Counted from the first letter of the stretch, positions 8,167-17,163 are shown. The stretch: 64,000 nucleotides of DNA from Streptomyces sp. NBC_00457 (GCF_036014015.1 NZ_CP107905.1:1612001-1676000), one strand, 5' to 3'. Notes: generated from the sequence alone by a model not told the origin. Translations and numbers: made by a program.

Positions 8167-8310
8167 TGGCAGCTGTCCGCCGCGGATGTCTCCGGCACCT
8201 ACGAGAACGTGCTCCCCGGCATGCTGCTGCTCGGGCTCGGCACCGGGCTGGTCGTCCCGGCCGCGCTCGATTCCCTCGCGGGCGCGCGCCCCTGGCGCCG
8301 TACCGGCTGC
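8167..8310 (+). pseudogene. Fragment of a DHA2/EmrB-QacA-type MFS transporter
   Basis: In the 513-base stretch 7997-8509 the only protein-like signal is a plus-strand frame reading YENVLPGMLLLGLGTGLVVP, the late-membrane-segment pattern of 14-helix MFS drug exporters. It has no start, no ribosome site, and loses similarity after about 45 codons. I see no other gene in this stretch, so it looks like debris of a deleted exporter. Confidence 0.45.
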
Positions 8311-8509
8311 CGGTCGAGGTGTCCGCCAGCGTGCTCGGCCGGCCGGGTTCCATGGCCGCGAAGGAGGACTTCACTACGGCTGCTCGGTGAAGGAGTCGCG
8401 GTCAACACGCTGTCGTGGGGAGCTGTTTGCCCGACGCGTGCCGCCATCCACAGTCGGCCCCGGGCCTACGGCTCCCTCGCCCACAGGGATTCCGACCATT
8501 CCCGGTGCT

Positions 8510-8746
8510 TCACGCCGTGCCGGTCGTGTTGCGCTCAGCGGGCGGGTTTCCGGCGCCGTGTTCGACATGATGGACGTGCGCGTCGGGTCCGGGGAACACG
8601 AGCGACACCCGATGCGTGTCCGACCAGAGCACGTCGTAGGGAGGCGTGCCGTCCTTGTGGTGCAGTCCGACTATCTCGCCGTCGCGCTTGGTGACGCCGG
8701 TGATCGGGCTTTCGACAACAAGTACATCCCCGAGTTGAGCTCGCAT
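8510..8746 (-). CDS. DUF1918 small protein
   Basis: A 78-residue protein recognised as DUF1918: MRAQLGDVLVVESPITG, GEIVGLHHKDGTPPYDV, WSDTHRVSLVFPGPDAHVHH. The compact beta pattern is SH3-like. ATG 8746 is where the family starts; a longer open frame adds 39 unrelated residues. Members are common single-copy or few-copy actinobacterial proteins of unknown function. It is divergent from the CBS-domain gene at 8969; a weak DevR-like box lies between them. Confidence 0.8.
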   Translation of the reverse strand: MRAQLGDVLVVESPITGVTKRDGEIVGLHHKDGTPPYDVLWSDTHRVSLVFPGPDAHVHHVEHGAGNPPAERNTTGTA

Positions 8747-8834
8747 GATCGCCACCCGTTTCCTCAGACTGCTCCTGCACCCAACGTGGCACGCATGGCG
8801 TTCAACCACATGGGCTGGAAAACCCTGACTCGAG

Positions 8835-8850
8835 GGGGCCGAACAGACCG
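8835..8850. promoter_or_regulatory. DevR/OsdR-like box 3 (weak)
   Basis: GGGGCCGAACAGACCG: left half perfect, right half with two mismatches. It lies between the divergent DUF1918 (start 8746) and CBS-BON (start 8969) genes. Confidence 0.25.
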
Positions 8851-8968
8851 TTTCCGGGGCCAACCAGCCCTGAACAGGGCCTGGATGGCCTCTCCTGTGG
8901 ACGACTGAGTCCTGACACGGTTGAAACGTGACAGTCGTCGGCTGTCACCAGGGGAAGGGAGGAGCGAC

Positions 8969-9643
8969 ATGCAGCACCGTACGGTCGCCGACCTGATGAC
9001 CCACAATGTCGTCCGGGCCCGGCGCGACATGCCCTTTAAGGAGATCGTCAAGCTGCTGGCGGAGAACGACGTCACGGCCGTACCCGTGGTGGACGAACTG
9101 GACCACCCCGTGGGCGTGGTGTCCGAGGCCGACCTGCTGCGCAAGTGCTCTGTCCAGACCGACCCGTCCAGCCGGACTCCCGTTCCTCACCTGGAGGCAT
9201 GGGAGCGCGCCAAGGCCGCGGGCGCCAGGGCCGAGGAGCTGATGTCGGCTCCCGCCCTGTGCGCACGTCCCGAGTGGACCGTGGTCGAGGCGGCCCGCCT
9301 GATGGCGCTCCGAAACGTCAAGCGGCTGCCTGTGGTGGACGAGGCCGACCGGCTCAAGGGCATTGTCAGTCGAGGAGATCTGCTGCGGGTCTTCCTGCGC
9401 CGGGACGACGCCATCCGCGACGAGATCACCCAGGACGTACTGCGGCAGACGCTGAACCTCGCACCCTCAGATATCACGGTCAGAGTGCGCGAAGGGCAGG
9501 TGACCCTCGGAGGATCCGTCCAGGTGAGCAGCCTGATCCCCATCATCGAACGCCTGTGCCGGAATGTTGACGGCGTGGTCTCGGTCTCCACACACATCGG
9601 GTACCGGATCGACGCCTCCCGGCCTTCCCCCACCAGAACATGA
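8969..9643 (+). CDS. CBS-CBS-BON domain protein (copy 1)
   Basis: A 224-residue cytosolic protein: CBS 1 (about 6-62; TVADLMTHNVVRARRDMPFK, VTAVPVVDELDHPVGVVSEADLL), CBS 2 (about 90-147; AEELMSAPALCARPEWTV, VKRLPVVDEADRLKGIVSRGDLL), and a BON domain (about 150-215; ITVRVREGQVTLGGSVQ). CBS pairs bind adenine nucleotides; the M. tuberculosis hypoxic response protein Rv2626c is a two-CBS protein of the DosR regulon. ATG 8969 has GGGAGGA 9 bases upstream. A paralogue is at 37300-37944. Confidence 0.9.
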   Translation: MQHRTVADLMTHNVVRARRDMPFKEIVKLLAENDVTAVPVVDELDHPVGVVSEADLLRKCSVQTDPSSRTPVPHLEAWERAKAAGARAEELMSAPALCARPEWTVVEAARLMALRNVKRLPVVDEADRLKGIVSRGDLLRVFLRRDDAIRDEITQDVLRQTLNLAPSDITVRVREGQVTLGGSVQVSSLIPIIERLCRNVDGVVSVSTHIGYRIDASRPSPTRT

Positions 9644-9737
9644 CTGCCTCAGGAGCGGCGGCTCCCTCGTCGAGCACATGGACCGGCCGCTGTATCAGCG
9701 TCCGCCGACGTCACTCCGCGCAGAGAGGGAGAACGCC

Positions 9738-10763
9738 ATGAAGGTCGGAGTGCTGACCGGCGGCGGTGACTGTCCCGGCCTGAACGCCGTGATCCGCAGC
9801 GTCGTCCGCAAGGGCATCCAGGAGTACGCCTTCGATTTCATCGGCCTGCGCGACGGCTGGCTCGGCGCGCTCCAGGGCAATGTCGTACCGCTGGACATCT
9901 CCAGCGTGCGCGGGATTCTGCCACGCGGCGGAACCATCCTGGGTTCCTCTCGCACCAACCCGTTCAAGCACGAGGACGGGGTGCGGCGCATCCAGGACAC
10001 CCTTGCCTCCCACCAGGTGGACGCGCTCATCGTGATCGGCGGCGAGGACACGCTCGGCGTGGCCGCCGAACTGAGCCGTCAGGGGATCAAGCTGGTCGGC
10101 GTGCCCAAGACCATCGACAACGATGTGTCCGGCACCGACTACACCTTCGGCTTCGACACGGCCGTGGGCATCGCCACAGAGGCCATCGACCGCCTCCACA
10201 CGACCGCCGAGTCGCACATGCGCACCCTGGTGGTAGAGGTGATGGGCCGGCACTCCGGGTGGATCGCCCTGCACGCCGGCGTCGCAGGCGGGGCCAACGT
10301 GATCCTCATCCCAGAGCAGCCGTTCGACATCGATCAGGTCTGTGCCTGGGTGAAGAGCCGATTCAAGATCCACTATGCGCCCATCGTCGTGGCGGCTGAA
10401 GGAGCCTTGCCCAAAGAGGGACAGATGATCCTCAAGGACAAGACGCTGGACGAGTTCGGCCATGTGCGGCTGTCCGGCATCGGCGAGTGGCTGGCACAGG
10501 AGATCGAGGAGCGCACCGGCATGGACGCCCGCACGACGGTCCTCGGCCACGTCCAGCGCGGGGGCACCCCGAGCGCCTTCGACCGCTGGCTGGCCACACG
10601 CTTCGGGCTGCACGCCGTCGACGCGGTCAAGGACGGTGACTTCGGCAGCATGGTGGCCCTGCGCGGCACGCAGATCATCCGCGTTCCCCTCGCCGACACC
10701 AGGACGAAGACCAAGTCGGTGGATCCGTCGCTGTACGACGAGTTCGAGGTTTTCTTCGGCTGA
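9738..10763 (+). CDS. pfkA: 6-phosphofructokinase, predicted PPi-dependent
   Basis: A 341-residue PFK-A family enzyme that phosphorylates fructose 6-phosphate. Motifs are GGGDCPGLNAVIR (8-20), GGEDTLGVA (101-109), PKTIDND (123-129) and MGRHSGWIA. Residue 104 is Asp and 124 is Lys; ATP enzymes such as E. coli PfkA have Gly at both, whereas the characterised PPi-PFK of Amycolatopsis methanolica has Asp104/Lys124. I therefore predict PPi as phosphoryl donor, making the step reversible. GAGGGAG precedes ATG 9738. It lies between CBS and USP genes in the stress region with ppdK, aldolase and PPK2. Confidence 0.85.
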   Translation: MKVGVLTGGGDCPGLNAVIRSVVRKGIQEYAFDFIGLRDGWLGALQGNVVPLDISSVRGILPRGGTILGSSRTNPFKHEDGVRRIQDTLASHQVDALIVIGGEDTLGVAAELSRQGIKLVGVPKTIDNDVSGTDYTFGFDTAVGIATEAIDRLHTTAESHMRTLVVEVMGRHSGWIALHAGVAGGANVILIPEQPFDIDQVCAWVKSRFKIHYAPIVVAAEGALPKEGQMILKDKTLDEFGHVRLSGIGEWLAQEIEERTGMDARTTVLGHVQRGGTPSAFDRWLATRFGLHAVDAVKDGDFGSMVALRGTQIIRVPLADTRTKTKSVDPSLYDEFEVFFG

Positions 10764-10775
10764 TGCTCTCCGCTG

Positions 10776-11666
10776 TCAGCCGCCGTACGGTACGACCGCC
10801 ACCGGACAGCGGATGTGGTGCAGTACGGCGTCGGTGACCGGCCCCAGCCGACCCTCGGTCGCCTGTGAGCCAGTGCGTCGGCCCACGACCAGCAGGTCCG
10901 CTCCCCGGGAAGCGTTCAGGAGCGCTTCCGCGGGGTGGAGCAGGACGACATCGCTACGCACAGCCACCTCCTGGAACTTCTCCCGCCGCGTGCGCAGAGC
11001 GTCGGACAGCTGCATGACCTCCTGATCCTCCCAGGTGGCACGGTCCTCTTCGGTCACGAACAGCATCTGGGGAGACACGGCCTCGGCGGGAAACGCCCAT
11101 GCCTGCACCACCCTCAGACGCGCCCCGTGCGCCTCGGCGGCTACGAACGCGAAGTCCGCCACCTCGCCGACCGGACGGTGTGCGTCGAAACCCGCCACGA
11201 CCTGGCCGGCACCGCCTGCCACCCGCGTCCCGTCCCCGAAGCCCCCGAGCGGCTGCTCGGGCACCAGCACGACCGGGCATGCGGCTCCTGCCGCGACCCG
11301 CAGCGCCACCGAGCCGACCGCAAGTCCGTCGAAGCCACCCGAGCCTCGTGCACCGACCACGAGGAGCCCCGCGCTGCGCGCCGCGTCGAGGAGGGCAATG
11401 GCCGGGGCGTCGGCGACCTGCTCGCCCCGCACCTCGAGATCCGGGTAGCGGGCGCCGAGACCGGCGATCGCCTGCTGGAGCATGCGCTCACCCAAATGGT
11501 GCAGCGTTTCCACGGCCGGGACCGGAACGGCCTCGCCCGGAAGCGGTGGTGAGGCGTTCACGATACGCAGGGGAACGCCACGCAGCACCGCTTCCCGCGC
11601 TGCCCAGTCGGCCGCGACCAGGCTACGTTCGGATCCGTCGATGCCCGTCAGCACAGGCTGACTCAT
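10776..11666 (-). CDS. Universal stress protein, tandem UspA domains (A)
   Basis: A 296-residue protein with two Usp domains. Domain 1 carries the ATP-binding signature GxxG-x9-GS (GARGSGGFDGLAVGS, near residues 120-134). Domain 2 ends in RLGPVTDAVLHHIRCPVAVV. AAGGAGGA precedes ATG 11666. Tandem-domain USPs bind ATP and act in hypoxic persistence (Rv2623 in M. tuberculosis); the molecular target here is unknown. It converges on the pfkA stop 12 bases away. Box 4 lies 145 bases upstream. Confidence 0.92.
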   Translation of the reverse strand: MSQPVLTGIDGSERSLVAADWAAREAVLRGVPLRIVNASPPLPGEAVPVPAVETLHHLGERMLQQAIAGLGARYPDLEVRGEQVADAPAIALLDAARSAGLLVVGARGSGGFDGLAVGSVALRVAAGAACPVVLVPEQPLGGFGDGTRVAGGAGQVVAGFDAHRPVGEVADFAFVAAEAHGARLRVVQAWAFPAEAVSPQMLFVTEEDRATWEDQEVMQLSDALRTRREKFQEVAVRSDVVLLHPAEALLNASRGADLLVVGRRTGSQATEGRLGPVTDAVLHHIRCPVAVVPYGG

Positions 11667-11810
11667 CGCATCCTCCTTCACCCGCCGTGCACCTTGGCAG
11701 GCACGTCCCGCGACCCCTTTACCCTTCTCCCACTGTTCCACGGCGGGCCCCGAAGGTCCCGGCGGACTGGCGTCAGGCTGCCTGCTCTCAACGCCGGCAT
11801 CGTCCCTTTG

Positions 11811-11826
11811 AGGGCCGTTCGGCCTC
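11811..11826. promoter_or_regulatory. DevR/OsdR-like box 4
   Basis: AGGGCCGTTCGGCCTC, one mismatch from a perfect dyad, 145 bases upstream of USP A. Without the IS630 element it would also lie about 190 bases upstream of the aldolase gene on the other strand. The 292-base gap 11667-11958 holds no gene. Confidence 0.5.
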
Positions 11827-12022
11827 GATGAGGGGACCAACTGGCTCTGCCGAGCGATCCCGCCGCGCTGCATGGTTGACAGTGAATCTGCGGGACGGCC
11901 GTACATAAAAGCTCTGTGAACCTGGCCTCGGGCCAGGGCCCGGTCGTACCGCTGATTACTGACCTTGAAAGCGTGGTGTCGTGAGGGCTGACGGCTGGTG
12001 ATCCCAGCGGTATGCCGTCTTT

Positions 12023-12505
12023 ATGAGGTACGCGCAGGGTGGCGGGCTGACCGCTGAACGTCGGGCGTTTCGTGAGCGGTTACGGAGAGAGGCCGCCGAA
12101 CGCTTCGTCCGGGGTGACGACAATGCCGTCGTCGCCCGTGATCTGCGGGTCACCGTCCGCTCGGTGCAACGCTGGCGGAAAGCGTGGGCCGAAGAAGGTC
12201 CGCGAGCACTGGCGTCGAAGGGCCCGGCGTCGCTGCCGCTGCTGAGCGACGAACTGTTCGTGGTGCTGGAACGTGAGTTGGACAAGGGACCGGTCGCGCA
12301 TGGCTGGCCGGACCAGACCTGGACTCTGTCGCGCATCAAGACCCTGATCGGGCGCCGGTTCCACAAGAGCTACACGGTCCAGGGCGTCGCGGCCCTGCTC
12401 AAGCGGCACGGCTGGACCTGCCAGGTCCCCGCCCGCCGGGCGCTTGAGCGGGACGAGGAAGCGGTGGCCGGCTGGGTGAAAGAGACCTGGCCGCGCGTGG
12501 AATGA
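12023..12505 (+). CDS. IS630 transposase, N-terminal HTH part (OrfA)
   Basis: 160 residues with a helix-turn-helix DNA-binding region (AERFVRGDDNAVVARDLRVT, VRSVQRWRKAWAEEG) and a second HTH-like segment (WTLSRIKTLIGRRF, YTVQGVAALLKRHGW). It recognises the element ends. The stop codon overlaps the OrfB ATG (ATGA at 12502-12505), so OrfB is made either by coupled re-initiation or by a -1 frameshift giving a fused transposase. Confidence 0.85.
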   Translation: MRYAQGGGLTAERRAFRERLRREAAERFVRGDDNAVVARDLRVTVRSVQRWRKAWAEEGPRALASKGPASLPLLSDELFVVLERELDKGPVAHGWPDQTWTLSRIKTLIGRRFHKSYTVQGVAALLKRHGWTCQVPARRALERDEEAVAGWVKETWPRVE

Positions 12506-13086
12506 CCGCGGCGGCGCTCGACGCCTGGCTCGTGTTCGAGGACGAGGCCGGCTTCTCGATGACGCCGCCCACCACCCGCACCTGGTCCCGACGCGGGCAC
12601 ACGCCGATCGTGCGGGTCCGTGGCCGTTCCCGCCGCCGCTTATCGGTCGCCGCCCTGGCCTGCTACAAACCCGGGCGGGCGTCCCGGCTGATCTACCGAC
12701 CCCGCCCCGACACCCGGCCGGACGGACGCAAGAGCTTCGCCTGGACCGACTACCGCGATCTCGTCCAGGCCGCTCACCACCAGCTCGGTGGCCCGATCGT
12801 GCTGGTGTGGGACAACCTCAACACGCACCTGACAGCGGGGATGCGCCGCTACATCGCCGAGCGCGACTGGCTCACCGTCTACCAGCTGCCTGCCTATGCG
12901 CCTGACCTCAACCCAGTCGAAGGAATCTGGTCCATCCTCCGCCGGACGACACTGGCCAACCGCGCGTTCGCCGACCCGGAGGACCTCATCGCCGCTGTCC
13001 GGCAGGGCCTACGCCTACTCCAATACCGCAGCGACGCACTCGACGGCTGCCTCACCGGCACCGGACTTCGCCCCACCCCGCCATGA
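12502..13086 (+). CDS. IS630 transposase, C-terminal DDE catalytic part (OrfB)
   Basis: 194 residues holding the DDE catalytic domain: FEDEAGFSM (first Asp), IVLVWDNLNTH (second Asp) and YAPDLNPVEGIWSILR (Glu), the standard IS630 set. It overlaps OrfA by four bases. Both catalytic blocks and both element ends are intact, so the copy may still be mobile if the two parts are joined or act together. Confidence 0.88.
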   Translation: MTAAALDAWLVFEDEAGFSMTPPTTRTWSRRGHTPIVRVRGRSRRRLSVAALACYKPGRASRLIYRPRPDTRPDGRKSFAWTDYRDLVQAAHHQLGGPIVLVWDNLNTHLTAGMRRYIAERDWLTVYQLPAYAPDLNPVEGIWSILRRTTLANRAFADPEDLIAAVRQGLRLLQYRSDALDGCLTGTGLRPTPP

Positions 13087-13166
13087 CGACATCACGCATT
13101 CAAGGTCGGTAGGCACGGCCTGTGGCTCCCTCCATCAGCATTCCGGGTGACAGGAGAGACGGAACG

Positions 13167-14219
13167 ATGACCGACATTCAAGGCTTGCTGGGCGACGAGG
13201 CCAAGGACCTGCTGGCCCATACCGCCCAGGGGATTCCCAAGGAAGACCTGGTCCTGCCGGGCCATGACTTCGTCGACCGGGTCGTGGCCGGAACCGACCG
13301 CTCACCCCGGGTGCTGCGCAACCTGCAGTCCCTCTTCGACCACGGCCGACTGGCCGGCACGGGATACGTGTCGATCCTGCCGGTCGACCAGGGCATCGAG
13401 CATTCCGCGGCGTCGGCGTTCGCCCCGAACCCCCGCTACCTCGATCCCAAGAACATCGTGGAACTCGCCGTCGAGGGCGGCTGCAACGCGGTCGCCAGCA
13501 CGCTCGGTGCGCTCGGGGCCGTGTCGCGGCGCTACGCGCACAAGATCCCCTTCGTCGTGAAGCTCAACCACAACGAGCTGCTGACCTATCCGAACCACCA
13601 CGACCAAATCCTGTTCGGCAACGTCGAGCAGTGCTTCGAGCTCGGCGCGGCCGGCGTCGGTGCCACGGTCTACTTCGGCTCGGAGCAGTCGGACCGCCAG
13701 CTGCAGGAGGTCAGCGAAGTCTTCGCACGGGCCCACGAACTGGGCATGTTCACCGTGCTCTGGTGCTACCTGCGCAACTCGGCGTTCAAGAAGGACGGCG
13801 TGGACTACGCGCTGTCGGCCGACCTCACCGGCCAGGCCAACCACCTCGGCGTGACCATCGAGGCCGACATCGTCAAGCAGAAGCAGCCGGAGAACAACGG
13901 CGGCTACCGCGCGCTGGAATTCGGCAAGACCGACCAACTCCTGTACGACAGGCTCACCACCGACCACCCCATCGACCTCACCCGCTGGCAGGTCGCCAAC
14001 TGCTACATGGGCCGGGTCGGACTGATCAACAGCGGCGGCGCCTCGGCAGGCACGGGCGACCTCGCCCAGGCCGTACGCACCGCGGTGATCAACAAGCGGG
14101 CCGGCGGCACCGGCCTCATCACCGGCCGCAAGGCCTTCCAGCGGGCCACCGGCGAGGGCATCGAGCTGCTCCACGCCGTCCAGGACGTCTACCTCGACGA
14201 CAGCATCACCATCGCCTGA
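13167..14219 (+). CDS. fbaB: Class I fructose-bisphosphate aldolase (FbaB/DhnA type)
   Basis: A 350-residue Schiff-base aldolase, the same length as E. coli FbaB. It cleaves fructose 1,6-bisphosphate to DHAP and glyceraldehyde 3-phosphate without metal. Family segments are [48 protein letters not shown] and [14 protein letters not shown], which contains a conserved Lys. ATG 13167 follows AGGAGAG. The IS630 right end is 57 bases upstream, so the native promoter region is interrupted. It complements the nearby PPi-type PFK in a hypoxic glycolysis set (inference). Confidence 0.92.
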   Translation: MTDIQGLLGDEAKDLLAHTAQGIPKEDLVLPGHDFVDRVVAGTDRSPRVLRNLQSLFDHGRLAGTGYVSILPVDQGIEHSAASAFAPNPRYLDPKNIVELAVEGGCNAVASTLGALGAVSRRYAHKIPFVVKLNHNELLTYPNHHDQILFGNVEQCFELGAAGVGATVYFGSEQSDRQLQEVSEVFARAHELGMFTVLWCYLRNSAFKKDGVDYALSADLTGQANHLGVTIEADIVKQKQPENNGGYRALEFGKTDQLLYDRLTTDHPIDLTRWQVANCYMGRVGLINSGGASAGTGDLAQAVRTAVINKRAGGTGLITGRKAFQRATGEGIELLHAVQDVYLDDSITIA

Positions 14220-14280
14220 CGAGAAAGCACCCTTGCGGGGCGCTACGCCGCGGCGTGGGAGATCGTCCGCGGCAACCCGG

Positions 14281-14323
14281 TGCCTCGGAACACCCCCTGG
14301 GCCTGGTCAGGGGCCCCGAGGCA
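14281..14323. terminator. Hairpin between convergent aldolase and USP genes
   Basis: TGCCTCGG (14281-14288) pairs with CCGAGGCA (14316-14323), enclosing a second short CCCCTG/CAGGGG pairing. It lies 62 bases after the aldolase stop and 32 before the USP stop, so it can serve both strands. Confidence 0.5.
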
Positions 14324-14354
14324 GGAAGTGAAGCGGCGACCGCCCCGTCGTCGA

Positions 14355-15203
14355 TCAGTCGTGGGGAACCACAGCGACCGGCGCGACGGCATGGTGCAGC
14401 ACCGCGTTGGTCACCGGGCCGATGTGCGTGCCAATCGGAACGTGGCGGTTCCTCCGGCCGACGACAACCAGCGAGGCTCTGCGGGAGGCGTCCACCAGGT
14501 GCGGACCCGCCTGGCCGATCACGGCCTCCTCAGTCACGTCGACGCCGGGGAACTTCTCACGCCACGGCCGCAACGTGTCGGTCAACTCCTCCCGTGCCTG
14601 CAGGCTCCAACCGTGGACGACTCGCAGGACGGCGGCACGGCGGACGGCGGCGTTGAAGGCGAACTCCAGAACCGTGTCGTCGGGGGCGTGCAGGTCAAGT
14701 CCGACTACAACATCGCGGAACGACGTGGCGGCTGCGGCGGTCCCGGCAGTGTCCGGCAGGCGTTCGTCCGCACCCTCGGCCTCCGCCCGCACCAGGACGA
14801 CCGGCGCCTCGGCCCTGGCCACGACGGCCAACGCCACTGAACCGAGCAGGAGTCCGGCTGTCCTGCCCAGCCCTCGTGACCCGAGCACCAGCAGCTCGGC
14901 ATCCTTCGCCTCAGCCGTCAGAACCTTCGTGGGCTGCCCAGAAGCCTGCTCGGCGGTGATCCGCAAGCCGGGGTACCGGTAGGTAAGGGATGCGGGCACC
15001 TCGCGCAACATGTTCGCGGACCGGTCGGCACCGGGCGGGGGCACGGTTTCCGCAGCGAACGGTACGTAGGCGTAGGGCGGCTGCTCGCCGACGTGTACGA
15101 GACGGAGAGCGGCCGCTCGGAACAGGGCTTCGCGGGCGGCCCAGTCGGCCGCAGCGAGGCTCTCGGGCGAGCCGTCCAAGCCGACGGTGACGGTTCGGAG
15201 CAT
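14355..15203 (-). CDS. Universal stress protein, tandem UspA domains (B)
   Basis: 282 residues, two Usp domains. Domain 1 (MLRTVTVGLDGSPES to about 140) has the ATP signature GSRGLGRTAGLLLGS; domain 2 ends IGPVTNAVLHHAVAPVAVV. AAGGAG precedes ATG 15203. It is most like the USP at 29886-30791 (same MLRTV-VGLDGSPES start and GTHIGPV tail), and both sit directly downstream of near-identical DoxX genes, so USP+DoxX is a duplicated module. Box 5 lies 55 bases upstream. Confidence 0.92.
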   Translation of the reverse strand: MLRTVTVGLDGSPESLAAADWAAREALFRAAALRLVHVGEQPPYAYVPFAAETVPPPGADRSANMLREVPASLTYRYPGLRITAEQASGQPTKVLTAEAKDAELLVLGSRGLGRTAGLLLGSVALAVVARAEAPVVLVRAEAEGADERLPDTAGTAAAATSFRDVVVGLDLHAPDDTVLEFAFNAAVRRAAVLRVVHGWSLQAREELTDTLRPWREKFPGVDVTEEAVIGQAGPHLVDASRRASLVVVGRRNRHVPIGTHIGPVTNAVLHHAVAPVAVVPHD

Positions 15204-15258
15204 GCTTGGTCTCCTTCGGGATCTGATCCCACTCTTGTCGCCCGAGGCCCGCCGCAGC

Positions 15259-15274
15259 AGGGCCGAACGGTCCC
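15259..15274. promoter_or_regulatory. DevR/OsdR-like box 5
   Basis: AGGGCCGAACGGTCCC, one mismatch from a perfect dyad, 56 bases before the start of USP B. Confidence 0.5.
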
Positions 15275-15304
15275 CGTATGCAGCCGGTGGGCGGGGCAAG
15301 CGAA

Positions 15305-15337
15305 CGGGGCACCACCACGGGGAGCGGCGGTGCCCCG
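15305..15337 (-). terminator. Hairpin after DoxX copy 1
   Basis: CGGGGCACC (15305-15313) pairs with GGTGCCCCG (15329-15337), a perfect 9-bp GC stem with a 15-base loop, 18 bases past the DoxX stop. It separates DoxX from box 5 and the USP gene. Confidence 0.5.
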
Positions 15338-15355
15338 GTGCGACGAGGACGGCGG

Positions 15356-15988
15356 TCAGAGGAGCCAGTGGTTGCGGCTGACGAACGGCAGCCGTGCCCA
15401 GGCCTTGCCCAGACCCCAGGTGGCGCCGGCGCCCGCGGCGGCCAGAGCGACCAGGACGACGGCGTAGACGACGTGGTAATCGGCGAACGGGTTGGTCGAC
15501 ATGCTCGCCGCACCATCCGACAGGTGCTTCGCCGGCGGCCACTCCGCGACCCACATCAACGCCATCATCGCCGCCCCCGCGATCGCGGCCAGCCGCAGAC
15601 CGACACCAGCGGTCACAGCGAGCCCGATGCCCAGCAGACCCAGCAGACCCAGCATGAACAGCCAGTCCGCCCAGCCGTCCCCCGCCCACTCATGGAAGGT
15701 GGACTCCATCGGCCCCACCGCAACACCACTGAGGAAACCCATGGTCGGCGACCCACCATCGACCCAGCCCCTACCGGACTGAGTCGCGTAACCGAACCCG
15801 AACGTCTTGTCCAGGAACGCCCACAAGAAGACGAATCCCGTCAGCAACCGCAGCGACGCGAAGACATACGCACTCGCAGCCGTCACCACCTCAGCCGTCG
15901 AATCAGCGGTTCCCGGAGCCGCCCCGGCCCTGTGCAGGGACGGGAAACGGAATCCCGGGCGTTGGTGAGGGTGCTCGTGCACGGCCAT
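15356..15988 (-). CDS. DoxX-family membrane protein (copy 1)
   Basis: 210 residues with four hydrophobic segments (LRLLTGFVFLWAFLDKTFGF, WLFMLGLLGLLGIGLAVTAG, IAGAAMMALMWVAEW, YAVVLVALAAAGAGATWGLG). DoxX proteins are inner-membrane proteins, in some species part of quinol/thiosulfate or superoxide-response complexes. The start MAVHEHPH at 15988 is shared with copy 2 and has AAGGG upstream; an ATG three codons earlier is too close to that site. Its DNA is near-identical to 30937-31460 apart from the N-terminal part and a 12-base difference in the second membrane segment. Confidence 0.85.
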   Translation of the reverse strand: MAVHEHPHQRPGFRFPSLHRAGAAPGTADSTAEVVTAASAYVFASLRLLTGFVFLWAFLDKTFGFGYATQSGRGWVDGGSPTMGFLSGVAVGPMESTFHEWAGDGWADWLFMLGLLGLLGIGLAVTAGVGLRLAAIAGAAMMALMWVAEWPPAKHLSDGAASMSTNPFADYHVVYAVVLVALAAAGAGATWGLGKAWARLPFVSRNHWLL

Positions 15989-16098
15989 GATGCTCATCCC
16001 TTTCGACGGGTGACATGCTTGCGTGTTGGTGGCTCTCGTTTCGCTCTCACTGTCCCGCCCCGCCGCGCGCTGCCGGAGGGTCTGCAGGGCCCGGACGA

Positions 16099-16114
16099 GG
16101 GGCCGAACGTCCCT
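16099..16114. promoter_or_regulatory. DevR/OsdR-like box 6
   Basis: GGGGCCGAACGTCCCT, one mismatch, 111 bases upstream of DoxX copy 1. Confidence 0.45.
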
Positions 16115-16169
16115 GACTGCGGCCGCTGTTGAAGCCGATCAGCAAGCGCGCGGCCGGTCGGCGGAGTCC

Positions 16170-16994
16170 TCAGCCGGTGGGCACCACGACCACGGGGCAG
16201 TGGGAGCGGTGCAGCAGGGTGTGCGTAACCGGGCCCAGGCGCGGGCGGTGCCAACTGGCGTGCCGTTGGGCGCCAATGACGACGACTGAGGCGTCGCGGG
16301 TGGCCTCCAGCAGCGCGTGTGCCGGGCTCGTCCGGACCGTGCGGGGCTCCACTTCGACCTCGGGATACCGCTCCCTCAAGCCTGCAATGGAGAAGCGCGG
16401 CACGGCCTCCTCGGCCCGGTCCTGCTGGGCGAGTTGCCGTTGTCCCAGGCTCGTCGCCGGCAGCGGCGAGGGCAACTCCGGTGTGGTGTGCCGATGGGTC
16501 CAGGAGTGCAGGACACGCAGCCGGGCACCCCGCCGCTCCGCCTCCTGGAAGGCGTAGGCGGCCACATCCGCGTGGGCGTCGTCCGCCAGTCCGAGCAACA
16601 CCTCGCCGTCGCACGGATGATCACCGCGTACGACCACGAGAGGGCCGTGCACGCGAGCGGCCAGACGCAGACTCACCGAGCCGAACAGCAGGCCGGTGAC
16701 TCCGCCGAACCCGCGGGTCCCGACAACGGTCAGGGCGGCGTGCTCGCTCTCGCGCGCCAACGCACGTACGGCGTCTCCCTCCGCGGCCGTCGTCTCCGTC
16801 GGCAGGCCGAAGTGACGCTCATGGATCCGTGTGGCAGCCGACGCAAGGATCGGCGCGGCTTCGTCCGCATCGGGCGCGGCGTACACGATACGCAGGGTGG
16901 CGCCGCGTCGTACTGCTTCATCCGCGGCCCAGTCCAACGCCCGTACGGCGACGAGCGTGCCGTCCACTCCTACGACCACGTCGTGGGCAGTCAT
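16170..16994 (-). CDS. Universal stress protein, tandem UspA domains (C)
   Basis: 274 residues, two Usp domains. Domain 1 (MTAHDVVVGVDGTLVAVRAL) carries GTRGFGGVTGLLFGS; domain 2 ends RLGPVTHTLLHRSHCPVVVV. AAGGGAAA precedes the ATG. Adenine-nucleotide binding is expected for domain 1; partners are unknown. The 255-base upstream gap holds two box-like dyads (17164, 17188) and no gene. Confidence 0.9.
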   Translation of the reverse strand: MTAHDVVVGVDGTLVAVRALDWAADEAVRRGATLRIVYAAPDADEAAPILASAATRIHERHFGLPTETTAAEGDAVRALARESEHAALTVVGTRGFGGVTGLLFGSVSLRLAARVHGPLVVVRGDHPCDGEVLLGLADDAHADVAAYAFQEAERRGARLRVLHSWTHRHTTPELPSPLPATSLGQRQLAQQDRAEEAVPRFSIAGLRERYPEVEVEPRTVRTSPAHALLEATRDASVVVIGAQRHASWHRPRLGPVTHTLLHRSHCPVVVVPTG

Positions 16995-17163
16995 CGTTCA
17001 GTTTCCCTTCTGTGCCGTGCTCTTGGTGTACGGCCGGAAGGGGGTGCCGGGGACTCGTCCGCTGCGGACGGGACCGCCGGTCCAGCCGGGCGCCGGGGCA
17101 GCTCCGCAGATGATGCTCGTCGTCCGCCCGAGCCCGGGGCAGGGGCCGCACGGGGCCCGTCGA

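Larger units (their letters stand above)
11959..13109 (+). mobile_element. IS630-family insertion sequence, about 1151 bp
   Basis: The terminal inverted repeats are visible: the left end begins CTGACCTTGAAAGCGTGGTG, the right end read inwards begins CCGACCTTGAATGCGTGATG (17 of 20 match). TA flanks both ends (11957-11958, 13110-13111), as expected for the TA target duplication of IS630/Tc1 elements. Inside are two overlapping frames, an HTH part and a DDE part. It inserted between the USP gene at 10776-11666 and the aldolase gene whose start is 57 bases beyond the right end. Confidence 0.9.

Noticed and set aside
11745..11760. GGGCCCCGAAGGTCCC as a further regulon box.
   Set aside because: The dyad spacing is two bases longer than in all the good boxes, so I did not count it.
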